A stretch of 64,000 nucleotides of DNA from Ampelocalamus luodianensis (taxonomy: Eukaryota; Streptophyta; Magnoliopsida; Poales; Poaceae), in contig CM070639.1 in assembly GCA_036346255.1 (NCBI GenBank), forward strand, positions 31,836,165 through 31,900,164, read 5' to 3'. Below are positions 32,949 to 46,072 of this stretch, one piece after another; the stretch's first letter is position 1; each line of letters opens with the position of its first letter. The position numbers and the translations under genes were made by a program. Under the pieces are notes generated by a model. The model saw nothing but the letters and a program-made list of their open reading frames with translations. It was not told where the DNA came from and made no database searches.

Positions 32949-34331
32949 GATAAGTTTGTCATTGTCTTTATTGACGATATTCTAGTATACTCCAAGTGCG
33001 AGGAAGAGCATGAAGAGCACCTCCGCTTGATCCTAACTAAGCTTAGAGATCATCGACTATATGCCAAGTTCAGCAAGTGTGAGTTTTGGATGAAGGAAGT
33101 TACCTTCTTGGGACACGTCATGCCTGCAAAAGGAGTCACCGTCAACCCTAGAAAAGTCAAGGATGTGCTCAACTGGGAGTCGCCCAAGATAGTGCCTCAG
33201 ATCAGAAGTTTCCTTGGAATGGCATGATATTATCGTCGATTTATTGAAGAATTCTCTAGAATAGTAAAACCCCTTACCCAGTTGTTGAAGAAGAAAAAGA
33301 AATGTGCCTAGACGCCAGAATGTGAGCAGAGTTTTCAAGAGTTAAAAAAGCACTTGACTACCACTCCAGTGTTGATTCTACCTGATGTTCGGAAGGATTT
33401 TGAGATTTTCTGTGATGCATCACGACAAGGTCTCGGTTGTGTCCTGATGCAAGAAATGAAGGTAGTAGCTTATGCTTCACGTCAGCTGAGGCCTCATGAA
33501 GCGAATTACCCCACTCATGACTTAGAATTGGTTGCCGTAGTGCATGCTTCGAGGATATAGCGTCATTACCTCATTGGAAATTGCTGTGAAGTTTAGACTG
33601 ACCATAAAAACCTAAAGTACATTTTCACTCAAGCTGATCTTAATATGAGATAAAGAAGATGGTTAGAGTTGATCGAAGTTTACAACATTGGAATCCATTA
33701 TCATGTAGGTAAAGCTAATGTTGTAGCGGATGCTTTAAGTAGAAAGGTCTACTGCGATACTCTAATGATCAAAGAAACTCGGCTGGCACTATATGAAGAA
33801 TTTCAGAAGCTCAAGCTCGAATTGGTTGAAGAAGGTTTCTTAGCCACTTTGGAAGTGCAACCCACTTTGCAGAATCAGATCAAGAAAGCTCACATTGAAG
33901 ATGCAGATATCAAGAAGATCAAGAGTAACATGAAGAAGGGTAAATCCCTAAGATTTTTAGAAGATGAGCAAGGAACCATTTGGTTTGATAAACGTATTTG
34001 TGTACCAGACCAGAAAGAGCTTAAGCAATTGATACTCAAGAAAGCGCATGAAACCTTATATTCCATCCACCCCGGAAGCGCGAAGATGTATCAAGATCTC
34101 AAGGAGTTCTATTGGTGGCCTTGTATGAAGCGTGAGATTGCTGAATACATAGCTTAGTGTGATGTTTGCCAGCGAGTTAAAACCGAGCATCAGAGACCTT
34201 TTGGACTCTTGCAACCTCTAAACATCTCTGAATGGAAATGGGAAGAAATTGGCATGGACTTATCACCAGCCTACCAAGAACAAGTGATGAACCAGAAGGT
34301 CCTATTGTTGGCCCGATCTTTCGATGAGAAC
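32949..34331 (+). pseudogene. pol: E2 reverse transcriptase end, RNase H and integrase start
   Basis: Continuation after E4. Seen: 'KFVIVFIDDILVYSK' (catalytic FIDD, about 32965), 'KCEFWMKEVTFLGHVM', 'IRSFLGMA'; RNase H 'DFEIFCDASRQGLGCVLMQ', 'YASRQLRPHEANYPTHDLEL' and 'ANVVADALSRK' (about 33715); then integrase zinc-binding region 'KKAHETLYSIHPGSAKMYQD', 'FYWWPCMKREIAEYIA-stop-CDVCQRVK' and 'EWKWEEIGMD'. Stops lie at about 33310, 33558, 33594, 33652 and 34156; at least three fit W or Q codons changed by one transition. After GMD a one-base loss shifts to 'ITSLPRTS', and E5 enters at 34332. The catalytic core and any chromodomain lie beyond the window. Confidence 0.9.
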
Positions 34332-37300
34332 TGTGAGGACCCCAATTTATTTGACTTGTAATGCTTAACCAACCACCTAGTCCTAGCATCACAAATCAAA
34401 TAAATTGATCCTCGAGGTATGTATACTTCCGACGATATACACACCCCGTTACAAAATTAGACATCAATTCCATTCCAAACATAGAGTCCAAACACCACAC
34501 TACCAAACGGAAGATAAACAAATAGTAGCAATATTACAGACAAAGGCCGACAGGCCACAAGATACATAAATAACTTGAAGGAAGGCAGTGGAAGCAAAAG
34601 TGCCATAAGATGGCTAAAAACAAATCAATCGGTGTGCCTTCAACCCACAAGGCATCGGCCAGGACCGCCAAGTCTAGTCGTCCACGAGCGGCAACTGACT
34701 CACGAAGTGAGGCCCTTGGGGCTCACCTTCTTCCTCGCAACAAAACACTAAGCAAAGCACACGAGTACAAAGATTGTCTTTGTACCCGCAAAATGACGTG
34801 TGAACTAGCGACTGTTCATATGCTACATGCAGCTTATCTCGGTGGAGGCCATATGTTTCATTTGCGTAAAGCCAACTTTATTTGCAATAATGTAATCTGA
34901 TTTAAAGGTAAGTTTGCAATTCATTTCTTGTTGAAATAGCTGAAATAAAGATAGATACAAGTAACCACCTAGAAGTGACTATCCCAATAGTCACCACAAC
35001 ATATACGAATCCCAGTTCGTACCACCCATCAAGTTTTAATTTAAATATTGTAGTCTAGTTCTTGGGGCGTGTCAGGCGTGTCCATAACCTAGGGCGAGGC
35101 TATTCGAATAGTTTTAACCTGCGGGTGTACCAATGTACCCACACTTGATCGCCTTTAAGCCAAAGCACACTTAGAAGGTATCTTTGTACGGCTAAGTCCT
35201 ACGAGACTTTTCCAATATTGTGTATTAACTACGAGCCGCTCGTATGGATAGAAATCCATACGCTTACATGTAAAGCCGAAAAGGCAACTACCCACTTAGG
35301 ATAAAGCTTTTGGACAACTACCATGCTCCCACCTCCATCCCTCCTGCGACCTCCTGCGACCGGAGCCAATACACGCCAAAGTACTAGGTCAAGAGAGGTC
35401 CCATATACTCTAGTGTGGTTAGCACGCAAAATGCTCGATGCGGTGGCGCAAGTAACTCGGTCCTTAAGCGGCTCGGGCACCTTTCGATCACACCCAATAG
35501 ATCACACCATCTTACCATTGTGCCCAAGTCTAAATCATTTTTGTTTTCATTTTTAATTTTGCAATTAAACATAGCGAAATCTTTGAAACATAAAGTTATA
35601 GTAAATTTTGTGTGATCAAGGTTACCGACTAAAGTCGATAACCGCCCGACTCTCTGACCGTTAGCTATGCATGTCTAAGCAAGTTGACCGGATCTACTAA
35701 GTGATAAGAGATCATCAATGATCTCTAATCACAGCAAATAACCTAGGCTCAGGTAGTAGAGGAAATATTATTTGCCTACAGATTATGCATCTAAAGGATT
35801 ATCTAACCAATTTAACACAAATTAAGCGATGCATACATACAGTTGAAACAAAATATTAGACTTTAAAATCTGGGATTAACATGATCAAGCTGCTTGCACG
35901 GCCTTTGTTGCTCAGAATGCTCAACTTTATTGCGGAGGATCGCTCTTAGGGTTACCGCAAATGTCGAAACCTAACGATTGAACAATTAACTGCGAATAAG
36001 AACGAATAACACCGGCAAAACTCAACAATCAAAAACAAACACAAATTCATACACAGAAACTAGACCACCATAAAGGAAAAACAGAATAACTGCTACAGAG
36101 ATGTTTCAAAAAGACATGCTTTCAAGTGATTGATCTACCCACTCACTTATTTATCAGGTTAACCACAAAATCAATCCTCTTATATGTTTTAAACTTTGGA
36201 CAGACTTTGATGGTGATTGTGTGCACATCTATTATTTAATCATCAAGTTAATATATCAAAAACAGCTAACTACTCTAAAACAACCATTATTAGTTGAGAT
36301 CACAGAACCTACAAGGAGCTATTGAACACTAACTAGTTAATTAGCCAACTATTAGATGCTAACCATTTTTTTATTTAGGGTTGGGCTTTAATAAAATTCA
36401 GCTACTAACACACCTAAGCAACACACCCACATATTTAAGGTTATCACAATTCAGCATGCTACTACTCCAAATCTTACTGCACTGATAAATCAAAAGTACA
36501 GAGACAAACAACATGATCATCTAACTATCCCTTTGATCAAACATGACAACAAGAGCTTTGAAACTTAAAGATGCTAACTAAATGATTTCATGCTAACCAC
36601 TACAACAAAGGAGTCAACGAGACTTAACAAGAATCCAAAGCATAAGCATGAAACTAAAATCTAGTTCTTGACAACAAAAGCGACAACGAAGAAACAATGA
36701 GAGAACAACACTAAAACACTTTCAAACTCCCATTATCAATTTTGATCACGCAATGATGAGTGAACTAATGAACAATCATAAGCACGATTAGCGACTAACT
36801 ACAAAGCTTAAGGAGGTGGGCCCCCTTGTCGGTGAAACAGAGAGAAGAACAGGTAGAAGAACAGAGAGGCTCGGGCTGCTCTGGACTGAACTTGCCCGGT
36901 GAAAGAGTGGCGCGGCGTGCGACGGCCAAAATGGGTCGCCAAGGGTTCACGAAGCTAAGGGTGGTGGCGGGTTTGCTGAGAAGCGCGGTGGCGGCGGCGG
37001 CGAGCACGGCGGCGGTAGTGGGGGTGACATGGTGCATTGCACGAGAGGTAGACAATGAAAATTAGCGCGCATGGGCATCGGTGAGGCTCGAGGAACTCAC
37101 CGGTGTGCTTGGCGGCAGCGGAGAGGCACCGGAGTGGCCGGCGGCGAGAGCCGCGGCGCAAGGCGAATAACGGCAGCAGGAGCCGAGGCGAGCGAGAGGA
37201 CAAGTGAGTGGCCGGAGAAGGAAAGTGGGGTCGGCGGTGCTCACCGAGCGAAGATTGGTGGAGCTCACCGGAGAAGACGCGCGCGGAAGCGGTTTCGGCG

Positions 37301-38445
37301 GACTTGGAAGAAAGCCTACACGCGGTTCCACGGCGATGAAACCGAAATTTCTTGAGGGTTTACTTCCCGAGGAGGTGGAACACACCGTGACACGATCGGC
37401 GATGGCCGAGCCACCGGAGCGGGTGGCGCTTCGAGCGGCTCGGCGGCGCTACGGCTCTGAGCTCGGTGGAGAAGAAAGACGGTGGAGAAGAAAACGAGGT
37501 AGAAAAGCCTTGGAGGGTTTTGTAGGAGCAAAGCGGAGGCAGCGAGTGAGGCGATGGCGGTGAAAAGACCGGTGAGGCGAGGTGGCAGCGTGCATGCGGC
37601 GGCGGCAGACGAGGCCTTGCGGCGGTGCAAAAGAAGTCGGCGGCGGCGTGGCGGGATTACTGCGGTGGGACCGCCATCGGCGAGAAAAGAGGTGTGACTC
37701 GAGTCGGATGCAGTGCGGTGCGGCGAGTGGGTTTAACTCGATCAATATCGTATCGACCGTTGGATCTAAAGCGGACCGGTGAGATCGATGTATGCATTGG
37801 TGGTCGGCGGACTCGGCGCCGACGAGGCCGCACGATGCAGTATCGGACGGTCGGCGAGATCGGGCTCGGCGGTGCCGCTAGGTGGCGCGACCGAGCCATG
37901 TAGTGCGGTCGGACTCGAGTCGGGCTCGGGTTCGAGCGAGGAAACGATGAATCTGATTTGGTGTTTTAAAAGGCTAAGAGAGTTTGGAGAATTTTTAGAG
38001 GTAGCTCTGAGCTCCAAAAATTCCGAAATTTTATGGAAGCTTACTGGAACAGAGGAAAACCTTGTGTAATTTTTCCAGGAGTTTTTATGCAATAGATTTC
38101 TCCCAATAAAATTCCCAAGCTGCTGATCAGGAGTTTGACCAGATTTCAAACCAGTTTGACTTGGCCATAAGAAATGGCAATTAAAATCTAAAAATTGTAA
38201 AATAATTCAGGGAGGTAGATAGGATGGTCAAGATGATAGGAAAAATAATTTCAGAGGATGATCACAAGTTTGAAAGCTATGAATTTGCTAACAACAATTT
38301 CCAATCACAAGAATTAAATTCTAAAAATTGGAAATTGCTAGGGAAAATTGTAGAAACTCTCAAATGATTTCATGAGGCATCAAAAGTTTTTATTTCTCCT
38401 CATAATTTACATTTGAAATACAAACCCTAAGTTAGGGCTGTTACA
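34332..38445 (-). mobile_element. E5: 3' LTR, 4114 bp
   Basis: Starts TGTGAGGACCCC and ends GGGCTGTTACA, closest in layout to the E1 LTR. Contains the GTACAAAGA/TCTTTGTAC stem (34765-34785), stem-loops 34975-34994 (GTGACTAT/ATAGTCAC) and 35004-35021 (TACGAA/TTCGTA), CTATTCGAATAG at 35100-35111, an AT-rich repeat block at 36080-36780, the GCCAAAATGGG block at 36925 and a GC-rich promoter region at 36950-37930. Left flank is AGAAC (34327-34331); the matching copy lies outside the window. No gene is present; open frames in the GC-rich part are chance. Confidence 0.9.
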
Positions 38446-38460
38446 AATCTCCCCCCCTTA
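38446..38460 (-). other. E5 polypurine tract
   Basis: Minus strand TAAGGGGGGGAGATT abutting the LTR edge; same kind and place as in E6. Confidence 0.85.
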
Positions 38461-38485
38461 CAGGAATCTCGCCCCGAGATTCTGA

Positions 38486-40009
38486 TCACTGGGAGAAGAA
38501 GGACGGGTAGTCTGCTCGGAGACGATCTTCCCGCTCCCAAGTGGCTTCATCCTCGAGTGGTTCGACCACTGAACTTTAGGAACTTGATCACACGGTTCCT
38601 TGTTCTGCGTTCACTTCTTGAGGATCTGAACGGGCGTTCACGATAGGGCGGATCTTCACGCACATCGATATTTTCCAATGGCGTTTCTCAACCGAACACG
38701 AAGGCACTTCTTCAATTGTGATACATGGAAAACATCATGCACCCCTTCAAGTGTAGTAGCAACTCAAGCGGTATGCAGCGGCTCCACTTTCTTGATGGCG
38801 CGATAAGGCCCGACATGCAGAGGAGCGATTTGCCCTTGACACAAAGCAGCGGTGTCCTTCAAAGTGAAACTTTGAGATACACAAAGTCATTGGGCTGAAA
38901 ACTCAGCTCACGGCACGCCGATCGGCATAGCTCTTCGCTGGGTGAGCTACGGCGCAAGTGCTCACGAATCAAGCGCACTTGACTTTCCGCCTCATTGATC
39001 GAATGCGGGCGAAGAACCGCTCACGGTTTACGACCGGTTCAACGGTGTCCTGCATCGCCTCCCATACAAAGCCTCAAACGGTGCCATACCTAGACTAGCC
39101 TGGAAGCTGTTGTTGTAGGAGAACTCGGCAAGCGGTAGGCACTTCTCCCAATTCTTCCCATAGGAAAGAACACAGGCACGGAGCATATCTTCTAGAACTT
39201 GGTTGACGCGCTCCGTCTGACCATCAGTCTGAGGATGATAGGCCGTGCTGAAGGTAAGACGAGTCCCCATGGCCTCCTGCAGACTATGCCAAAACCGAGA
39301 GGTGAACAGAGAGCCACGATCTGACACAATGGTCCGTGACACACCATGCAAGCTCACAATGAGGGATATATAAAGATCTGCTAGCTGATTCACATCAATC
39401 TTCGATCGCACTGGAAGGAAATGAGCCACCTTCGTCAATCGATCAATGATAACCCACAATGCATCCTTCCCCGAAGGAGTACGGGGTAGACCAGTGATGA
39501 AGTCCATGCCTACAGAATCCCACTTCCACTCTGGTATAGGCAAAGGCTGAAGAAGACCCGCTGGACGCTGATGCTCGGCCTTGACACGACAACATACATC
39601 GCATCTGGCAACGAACCTGGCAATTTCGCGCTTCATGCGAGTCCACCAGAATCTCTGGCGCGGATCTTGGTACATTTTGGTGGCCGGGATGGATGGACAA
39701 GAGGCGAATCATGGGCCTCCTGGAGAATCAAATCCCGCAACTCGGGGACCTTTGGGACCACGAGACGCTGCCCAAACCATACAACACCGTGCTCATCTTC
39801 TGTAAAACATTTGGCTGATCCATTCTTGATGTTCTGCTTGATTTTACCTACACCAACATCGATTCTTTGTCTTGACTTGATTTGATCCACCAAGGTTGGT
39901 TGCACAACCAAGGCAGCAAGGGAGCCATGCTCAACCAAACCCAAGTTGAGGCAGAAGTGCAAGAAGTGCGAGTTCTTTGCTCTTGGATCATCAGTGTTGC
40001 AATACACCT
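38486..40009 (-). pseudogene. E5 integrase with chromodomain, partly intact
   Basis: A continuous 215-codon frame (39675-39028) holds 'FWWTRMKREIARFVARCDVC' of the zinc-binding part, then all three catalytic residues: Asp in 'VGMDFITGLPRT', Asp in 'RTIVSDRGSLF' and Glu in 'QTDGQTERVNQVLED', followed by 'FSYNNSF' and 'FEALYGRRCRTP'. Downstream (39027-38486) the GPY/F and chromodomain parts match E6 at the DNA level but are broken by small indels. Stop at 38486. This is the best-preserved integrase core in the window. Confidence 0.92.
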
Positions 40010-41270
40010 TTCGGCTAAGTGCATCAGCAACCACATTGGCCTTGCTAGGGTGGTACTGAATACCCATGTCATAATCTTTGATCAATTCCAACCATCTCCT
40101 TTGCTCGAGGTTGAGATCTGGGTGGGTGAGCAGTATTTCAAGCTCTTGTGATCGAATACACCTCACGCTGATTCTGCGATCGGATAATGCCGCCAAATCT
40201 TGAGTGCATGAACCACGACAAGCTCTAGATCATGGGTGGGATAGTTGAGCTCATGAGGTCTCAAGCGCACGGATGCATAGGCAAGCTGCCTTGCCTTCTG
40301 CATAAGAACACATCCAAGTCCCCGACGAGAGGCATCGCAATAAATATCGAAGCTCTTGTGGATATCGGGAAGAGTAAGGGTGGGGGTGAAGTCAATCATT
40401 GTTTGAGCTCTGAAAGCTCTCATCACAAGCAGAGGACCACACAAACTTCTTGTCCTTCTTGAGCAATTCGGTCATCGGCTTTGCGATCTTAGAAGTTCTC
40501 GATAAAGCGGCGGTAGTAGCTGCTAAACCAAGAAAACTCCGCACATCGATGGTCGACCTGTGACCCCAAGATAGAACATCGTTGACTTTCTTTGGGATCC
40601 GACTACGCCTCAATTTGAAAGAACATGGTCCAAGAATGCCACTTCCTTCAGCGAACTGCATTTGTTGAACTTTGCATATAGTCGGTGTTCATAATTTGCC
40701 CAAAACAATCCTCGGATGCTCAAAGATGCTGCTTGATCTTGGAATAGATAAGAATATCATCAATAAAGACCACCACAAATTTATCCAAATACTCCATGAA
40801 TCTTGAATTCATAAGGTTCATGAAATAATTGGAGCATTGGTTAGACCGAAAGACATGACGGTATACTCGTAAAGACCATAACGAGTAGTGAAAGCCGTCT
40901 TGGAATATCCTCATACGATCGGACTTGATGATATCCCAATCTCAGTCAATCTTGGAGAACACACGAGCTCGGACAAGCGGTCAAAAAGATCATCAATGCG
41001 GGGCAAAGGATATTTGTTCTTCACCGTCACCTCATTGAGAGGGCGGTAATCAACACACATGCAAAGTCTTGTCCTTCTTCTTCACAAAGATCACCGGACA
41101 ACCCCAAGGAGATGGCTGGGACCGATGAAACCCTTGGCTTGGAGCTCACCAAGCGCTTCTTCAATTCTTCTAGCTCATTGGGAGGCATTCGATCTGGCGC
41201 CTTGAGATAGAGGCGATGCGGCAGCAACTCAATGACAAACTCAAGGTCTCGAACGGAGGCATCGGGCAAG
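40010..41270 (-). pseudogene. pol: E5 reverse transcriptase and RNase H, frameshifted
   Basis: Seen: 'MPPNELEELKKRL' (about 41190), RT finger remnants, a coding match to 'NEVTVKNKYPLPRIDDLF' in the DNA at 41040-40985, then 'MEYLDKFVVVFIDDILIYSK' with FIDD (40914-40720). RNase H follows: 'VRSFLGLA' (about 40540), 'SFDIYCDASRRGLGCVLMQ' and 'RLRPHELNYPTHDLEL' (40444-40163), ending 'KANVVADALSRKVYC' (about 40010). Frame changes occur at short indels throughout. Confidence 0.87.
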
Positions 41271-41464
41271 TCTTGGGAAAGACATCCACAAAGTCGGATA
41301 CTATGGAAACATCACGAATGCAAGGTGGCCGCTTCTAATACACATAGATGTGGCCCTGAAGCGCGGCGAAAATCCGACTGCTCGCTTTGAAGGGTGGTGA
41401 GATAGACAATCTTCACGCACAATCGATTTGCCCCAAGTGTTGGGACAACCAATCCATGCCAGAA

Positions 41465-41779
41465 TCACATCGGACTCACTGAACCCGAGCGAGAATAAGG
41501 TTTGCCAAAACCCCTCCTTTGACTATGATAGGAACATCCCGACATCGTAGATCGGCTCTCATTTCCGACCCGGAGGCGGATGAGCAAAGGAACTCCCAAA
41601 GGAACAGTGAAGACCACTAACAGCAGCAAATGATCTTGAAATAAAGAATCGATGCTCGAATCAAATATTACTGCGGCGGGGCGAGAATTAACAAGAAGTG
41701 TACCAATCACGACATCTGGCGCCTCTGAGCCTCCTCGGTGAAAGGTGGTTGACTCGACCATTGCTCGCACCTCAGGTCT
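41465..41779 (-). pseudogene. E5 aspartic protease, damaged
   Basis: The frame 41770-41465 carries 'DVVIGTLLVNSRPAAVIFDSS' where the family has FDSGA. The catalytic Asp is kept, the Gly is lost, and downstream sequence shows frame shifts. The region between the protease and RT (41271-41464) matches the E6 protease tail ('GMDWL..H') only at the DNA level. Confidence 0.78.
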
Positions 41780-42451
41780 TGAATAATCTTACAGTGGTGG
41801 GTGACCACTCCTGCCGCGTCCTCCATTGGGACGAGGGGCTACCGCAACACTCGAGGGCAAGCATTCGCATAATGGCCCTTGTTGTGGCAACGAAACAAGT
41901 AACCTCGGCGCGGATTGCGAGGCGCTCTGTCTTGGATCGCGGCGCACGTGGCTGGAAACACGGCTGCGGTGGGCGAGGAGCTGGTGCAGATGGCCTTAGC
42001 GCCGGTGGAGCAAAAGAGCGGGCCATGGTGCCGCCCGGCCGAGAGCGAATGAGGTGGTGTGAGTAGGCGATCGCCTCCCATTTGCGCTATGGACTCGCCG
42101 GCGCCTTTGCCTTATCTTTCGGCAACAATGGCCTTATCTACCAAGGCACGAAAGTCGAAGAAGTCCACAATAGATAGCTTGTCCTGCGGCTCCTCGGACA
42201 AGCCATCCATAAACTTCTCTGTAGCCTCATCTCGAGGCCACCTCCCTGAGCATAACGAGTCAAATGATTAAGCTCGTGCATGTGCTCAAATCACGATTTG
42301 CGCCCTTGCTTGGCGCGAGAATTCTTTCTTTTCGGCTTCATCGGGCCATCCGGGATGTGGGCCCGACGAAGGCGACTGAACTCCTCCCACGCGACCACAT
42401 GGCATGGTGCATGGCGAGATAGTTCTCCCACTATGAGAGTCTTTGCGCCCT
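41780..42451 (-). pseudogene. gag: E5 gag, C-terminal part, cut by E6
   Basis: DNA similarity to E6 gag (54790-55390) shows the order: 'Q(E/P)FSRLRRAHIPDG' type segment (about 42370), the 'DKLSIVDF' helix, a proline/alanine-rich linker, then a zinc knuckle 'CHNKGHYANAC' (about 41880-41850) whose first Cys is displaced by an indel. At 42452 the reading stops at the E6 LTR; the N-terminal part of gag should lie beyond the window. Confidence 0.82.
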
Positions 42452-45400
42452 TGTGAGGACCCGGTTTATTGGCTTGTCTGTTTAACCATCCACTTGGTCC
42501 TAACAAGTACAAATCAAATAAACCAAGCCTCGAGATATGTATACTTCCCCAATGCGGTATACACACCGCTACAAAATCATGCATCAATTCCATTCATACA
42601 CATAGAGCGAAGCAAAAGCAACAAGCGAAAGACATAGATAATATAAAGAGAGTTATTACAAGAGAGGCCGACTGCCAAAATTCATAAAGATAAGTAAATA
42701 CACAGCGAAGCAAAATGGCCATAAGATGGCGATAAACAAAAGCCAATCGGTGTGCCTTTACCCACAAGGCAACCAACAGGACCGCCAAGCTAATCGTCCC
42801 AAGCACAGAACACAACTCACAAAAGTGAGGCCCTTGGGGCTCACCTTCTTCCTCTGCAACAATTAATATTAAGCAAGCGGATGAGTACAAAACTTGTTTT
42901 TGTACTGCAAGACTGACGTGTGAGATAATGAACTATAATTATCTACATGCAAGCTTTATTTAAGTGGATGAGGCTTTGGACTTATTTTCAACATAAAGCA
43001 AGTTTTCATTTGCAATAAGGTAATAGATTCAAAGCAAATTTGCAATTAACTTTTATTGTTCAAATAAAGAGAGACAATAATAACATAGATGAGAACAACA
43101 CCAACCTAGAAGTGACTAACCCATAGTCACCACAACAATAGCATGAAGTACCCTTCATACCACCCATATCAAGTTTAAGTTTTAAAAGGTTGTAGTCTAG
43201 TTCTTGTGGGAAATAACCAAGCGTGTCCATAACCTGGGGCGAGGCTATTCGAATAGTTTTAACCTGCAGGGTGTACCAATGTACCCACACGATGGGCCGT
43301 CTTTCCACCACCACGGTTAGCACACTTCCTTTGGTATGCGAGGCATGGCTAAGTCTAACAAGGCGCTTTCCAATGGGCGATGCTAATTAAGAGCCGCAAC
43401 CCACGGAGAAAGACACATTAAGCGGCCTAACCGGTCCGCTAATGCTCCCCTCAACACCACAAACACACACACACAGAACACACCCACCGACCGGCTCATA
43501 ATTAACACCTCCCAAAGTACTTAGTCAAGAGAGGTTCCATATCCCCCTCGTGTGGTTAGCACGCACTAATTGCTTGGATCAATGGCACAAGTAACTCGGT
43601 CCTTAGGGACTTAGGCACCATTCCAGTCACACCCAACAGATCACCCAACATACCATTGTGCCCAAGCCAAGATATAATTTTTGTTTTCAGTTTTTGATTT
43701 GCAAAATGGTAAAACACAAGGGTTGGACATAATGGAATAATATAAGTATTTGTGTGATCAAGATCACCGACTAAGTCGATGATCGCCCAATACTACCGAT
43801 ACTAGGCATGGCTAAGCAATATTTATTCGAAATCTACTAAGTGACAAGAGCTCATCCAACGAACTCTAATCACACAAATAACCTAGGCTTAGGTAGTACG
43901 GGATATTGATTTACCTCTGATTATGCAACTAGGGATTAACTAATCAATTTAACACCCAAATAGCAATGCATACATAAAGTTTAAACAAAGTATTAGACTT
44001 TAAAAGTAATGGGATTGAATGGGAAATGATCAAACTGCTTGCCTGCTTGCTGTTGCTCAATTTGTTGCGGAGGGTCGTTCTCGGGGTTACCGCAAATATC
44101 GAATCCTAAGCGAAAGAACGAAAACAACCAATAAGACGAGCAACACTTAAATGAAAAAGCAAGCAACAATTATCCAAATGCGATGAAATTTACACACAAG
44201 GTAGAATATGGATATACCTAGACACAGAAACTGGAAAAACCTAATTTGGATTTGTGGTGCAAAGATATCCCTAAAAACCTATTTTCTAATATAATTAGCA
44301 ATGTAGCAAAAATATTTTCTAGAAAGGTTTTGAAGCTGAAATTTTTATGGTAGCTACCCACTGGTATAGTGGTAACCTATATAAAATTTCAGGTCATTTG
44401 GAGTTATATTGAAAGAGTTACGATTTGTCTAAATTGTTTTAGGGTATTAAACTAAAATATGACCCTTATGATTTTTAAAAACAGTAAAATTTGTGAAACC
44501 AATTTTCCTAGCAAATACACTAGCAGTGGAAGCTAATCCAATTGGATTCATACAAAAATGAGCTATAGACTAAAAGTTATGCATTTTACAAGTTTGCTAA
44601 AAGTTCTGAAAACAGTATTAAGTTCACTTGTTTATTATTTTTAAAATGGTTTTCCAGATTTGATCATGGTCTACAATTATTTTTCTATTTAAGTGTAAGT
44701 TATAAGGAAGCTAACAAAACTGGAATCATCTAATTTGGATCTAAGATGACAAAGATATGAAAATGACAAGACCCTAATGTGACACTGATTTCTGGACTTA
44801 GCACTTTGGGACTTCACTAACACCTAGCGGCGTGGGCGAATGAGAGCCGTCGATCTCAGATCAACGGACGACATTGAACCAGACCAAACACTCCTCGCGC
44901 GCGAAGCGAGAGGGCGGCGTGGAGGCTCGAGTCGTTGATCTCGGATCCAACGGCCGAAGACCACCACGTCGCTCCGCAGCGTTGTCGTCGACAACGCGGC
45001 GAAGGCTTCGCAAGACAACGCGGCGACCAAAGCACGCGATGGCGCGAGTGAATGCGAGAATGGAGTGCGCACATAGCATTGCGCACCCTGCGTACCACCC
45101 ACACCGACGGTGGTGGACGAGCGGCGGCGGCGAGGCGGCGCAGGAAAAATGACAGCGGCGACAACGACAAATAGCTCGCGGCGGACCATTCAGCGGTGCC
45201 CGAGCATCTAGGGGCTACGAGGAGCTACACGCGGGACTTGAGGTGCGAGAGGCGGTCGGAGCGACTCCGCGACGAAACTCGCGGCGGACCGAGGAAGATG
45301 GCGAGGAAGGCGGTGCAGGCAAAATCAACCATGCGCGTCATCACGATGGGTTCTAAAGAGCACAGAGAAGCTCACGAGAAAGGAATTAGAAAAGGAGCAC

Positions 45401-46072
45401 TCACCGTGGCGGAGCGAAGAAGGATGCTCGCGGCGATTTGAAATCAAAATCGGTGCTCCGTTGAAGCAACCTGAAATTGGCGGTTGTTAAGCACCACCGA
45501 GGTGAGAGGAGGTGCGAGGAGCAAGAAGGGAGCCGAGGAACCACGGAGCACGGCCTTCACCGAGAAGCTCGCGGCAACAATGGCGGCGAGAAAGCAGGAG
45601 GCGTTTGGGAGCTCCACAAATACAGTGGGTGCAAGGAGAGCTCACGGGTGCGTAAAGGAAGGCGAGGGAGGAAGATGGGAGCTTAAGTAGGCGAGAAAGC
45701 CGGAGCAGCGGCAACAAGCCTCGGATGCAGCGCCTCTCCGTCGTGACGGCGGCGGAGCGGTGGCGATGGACTTTGGGCGGCTGGCGACGCGCATTTAATG
45801 CACGCCCGTTGGCGTCGAGGTGAGTGGGCCGCGCGCACGCCCACGAGCCTCTACGCCATGGCGCAGGCGGCGCTTGGCGGCGGCGGCGAGCGAGGGCGGC
45901 GATGGCGGCCGTCCGATTTGCATCCAAGGGCTAGCGCGCGATCCGTTGAAAGCGACATCGGATGAGCGTCGACGCCGATTGAAATCCAACGGCTGCGAAT
46001 CCGGGGCAAGCGGAGTTGTCCGAATGCATACATGAGCGCGAGCCGTCGATGGAGATCAACGGTCGAGGCGCG
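42452..46072 (-). mobile_element. E6 3' LTR, left part
   Basis: Starts TGTGAGGACCC. Contains the GTACAAAA/TTTTGTAC stem (42885-42905), stem GTGACTA/TAGTCAC (43112-43130), CTATTCGAATAG (43245-43256), a (CA)n run near 43450, AT-rich degenerate repeats (44270-44800), then a GC-rich region to 46072. It diverges from the E7 and shared LTRs over about 44470-45900. It stops at GCGCG (46068-46072), where E7 enters, and resumes at 50790-51363. No gene is present. Confidence 0.88.

Noticed and set aside
43440..43480. (CA)n microsatellite as an independent feature
   Set aside because: Short run inside the E6-family LTR, present at the equivalent place in E7 and the shared LTR.
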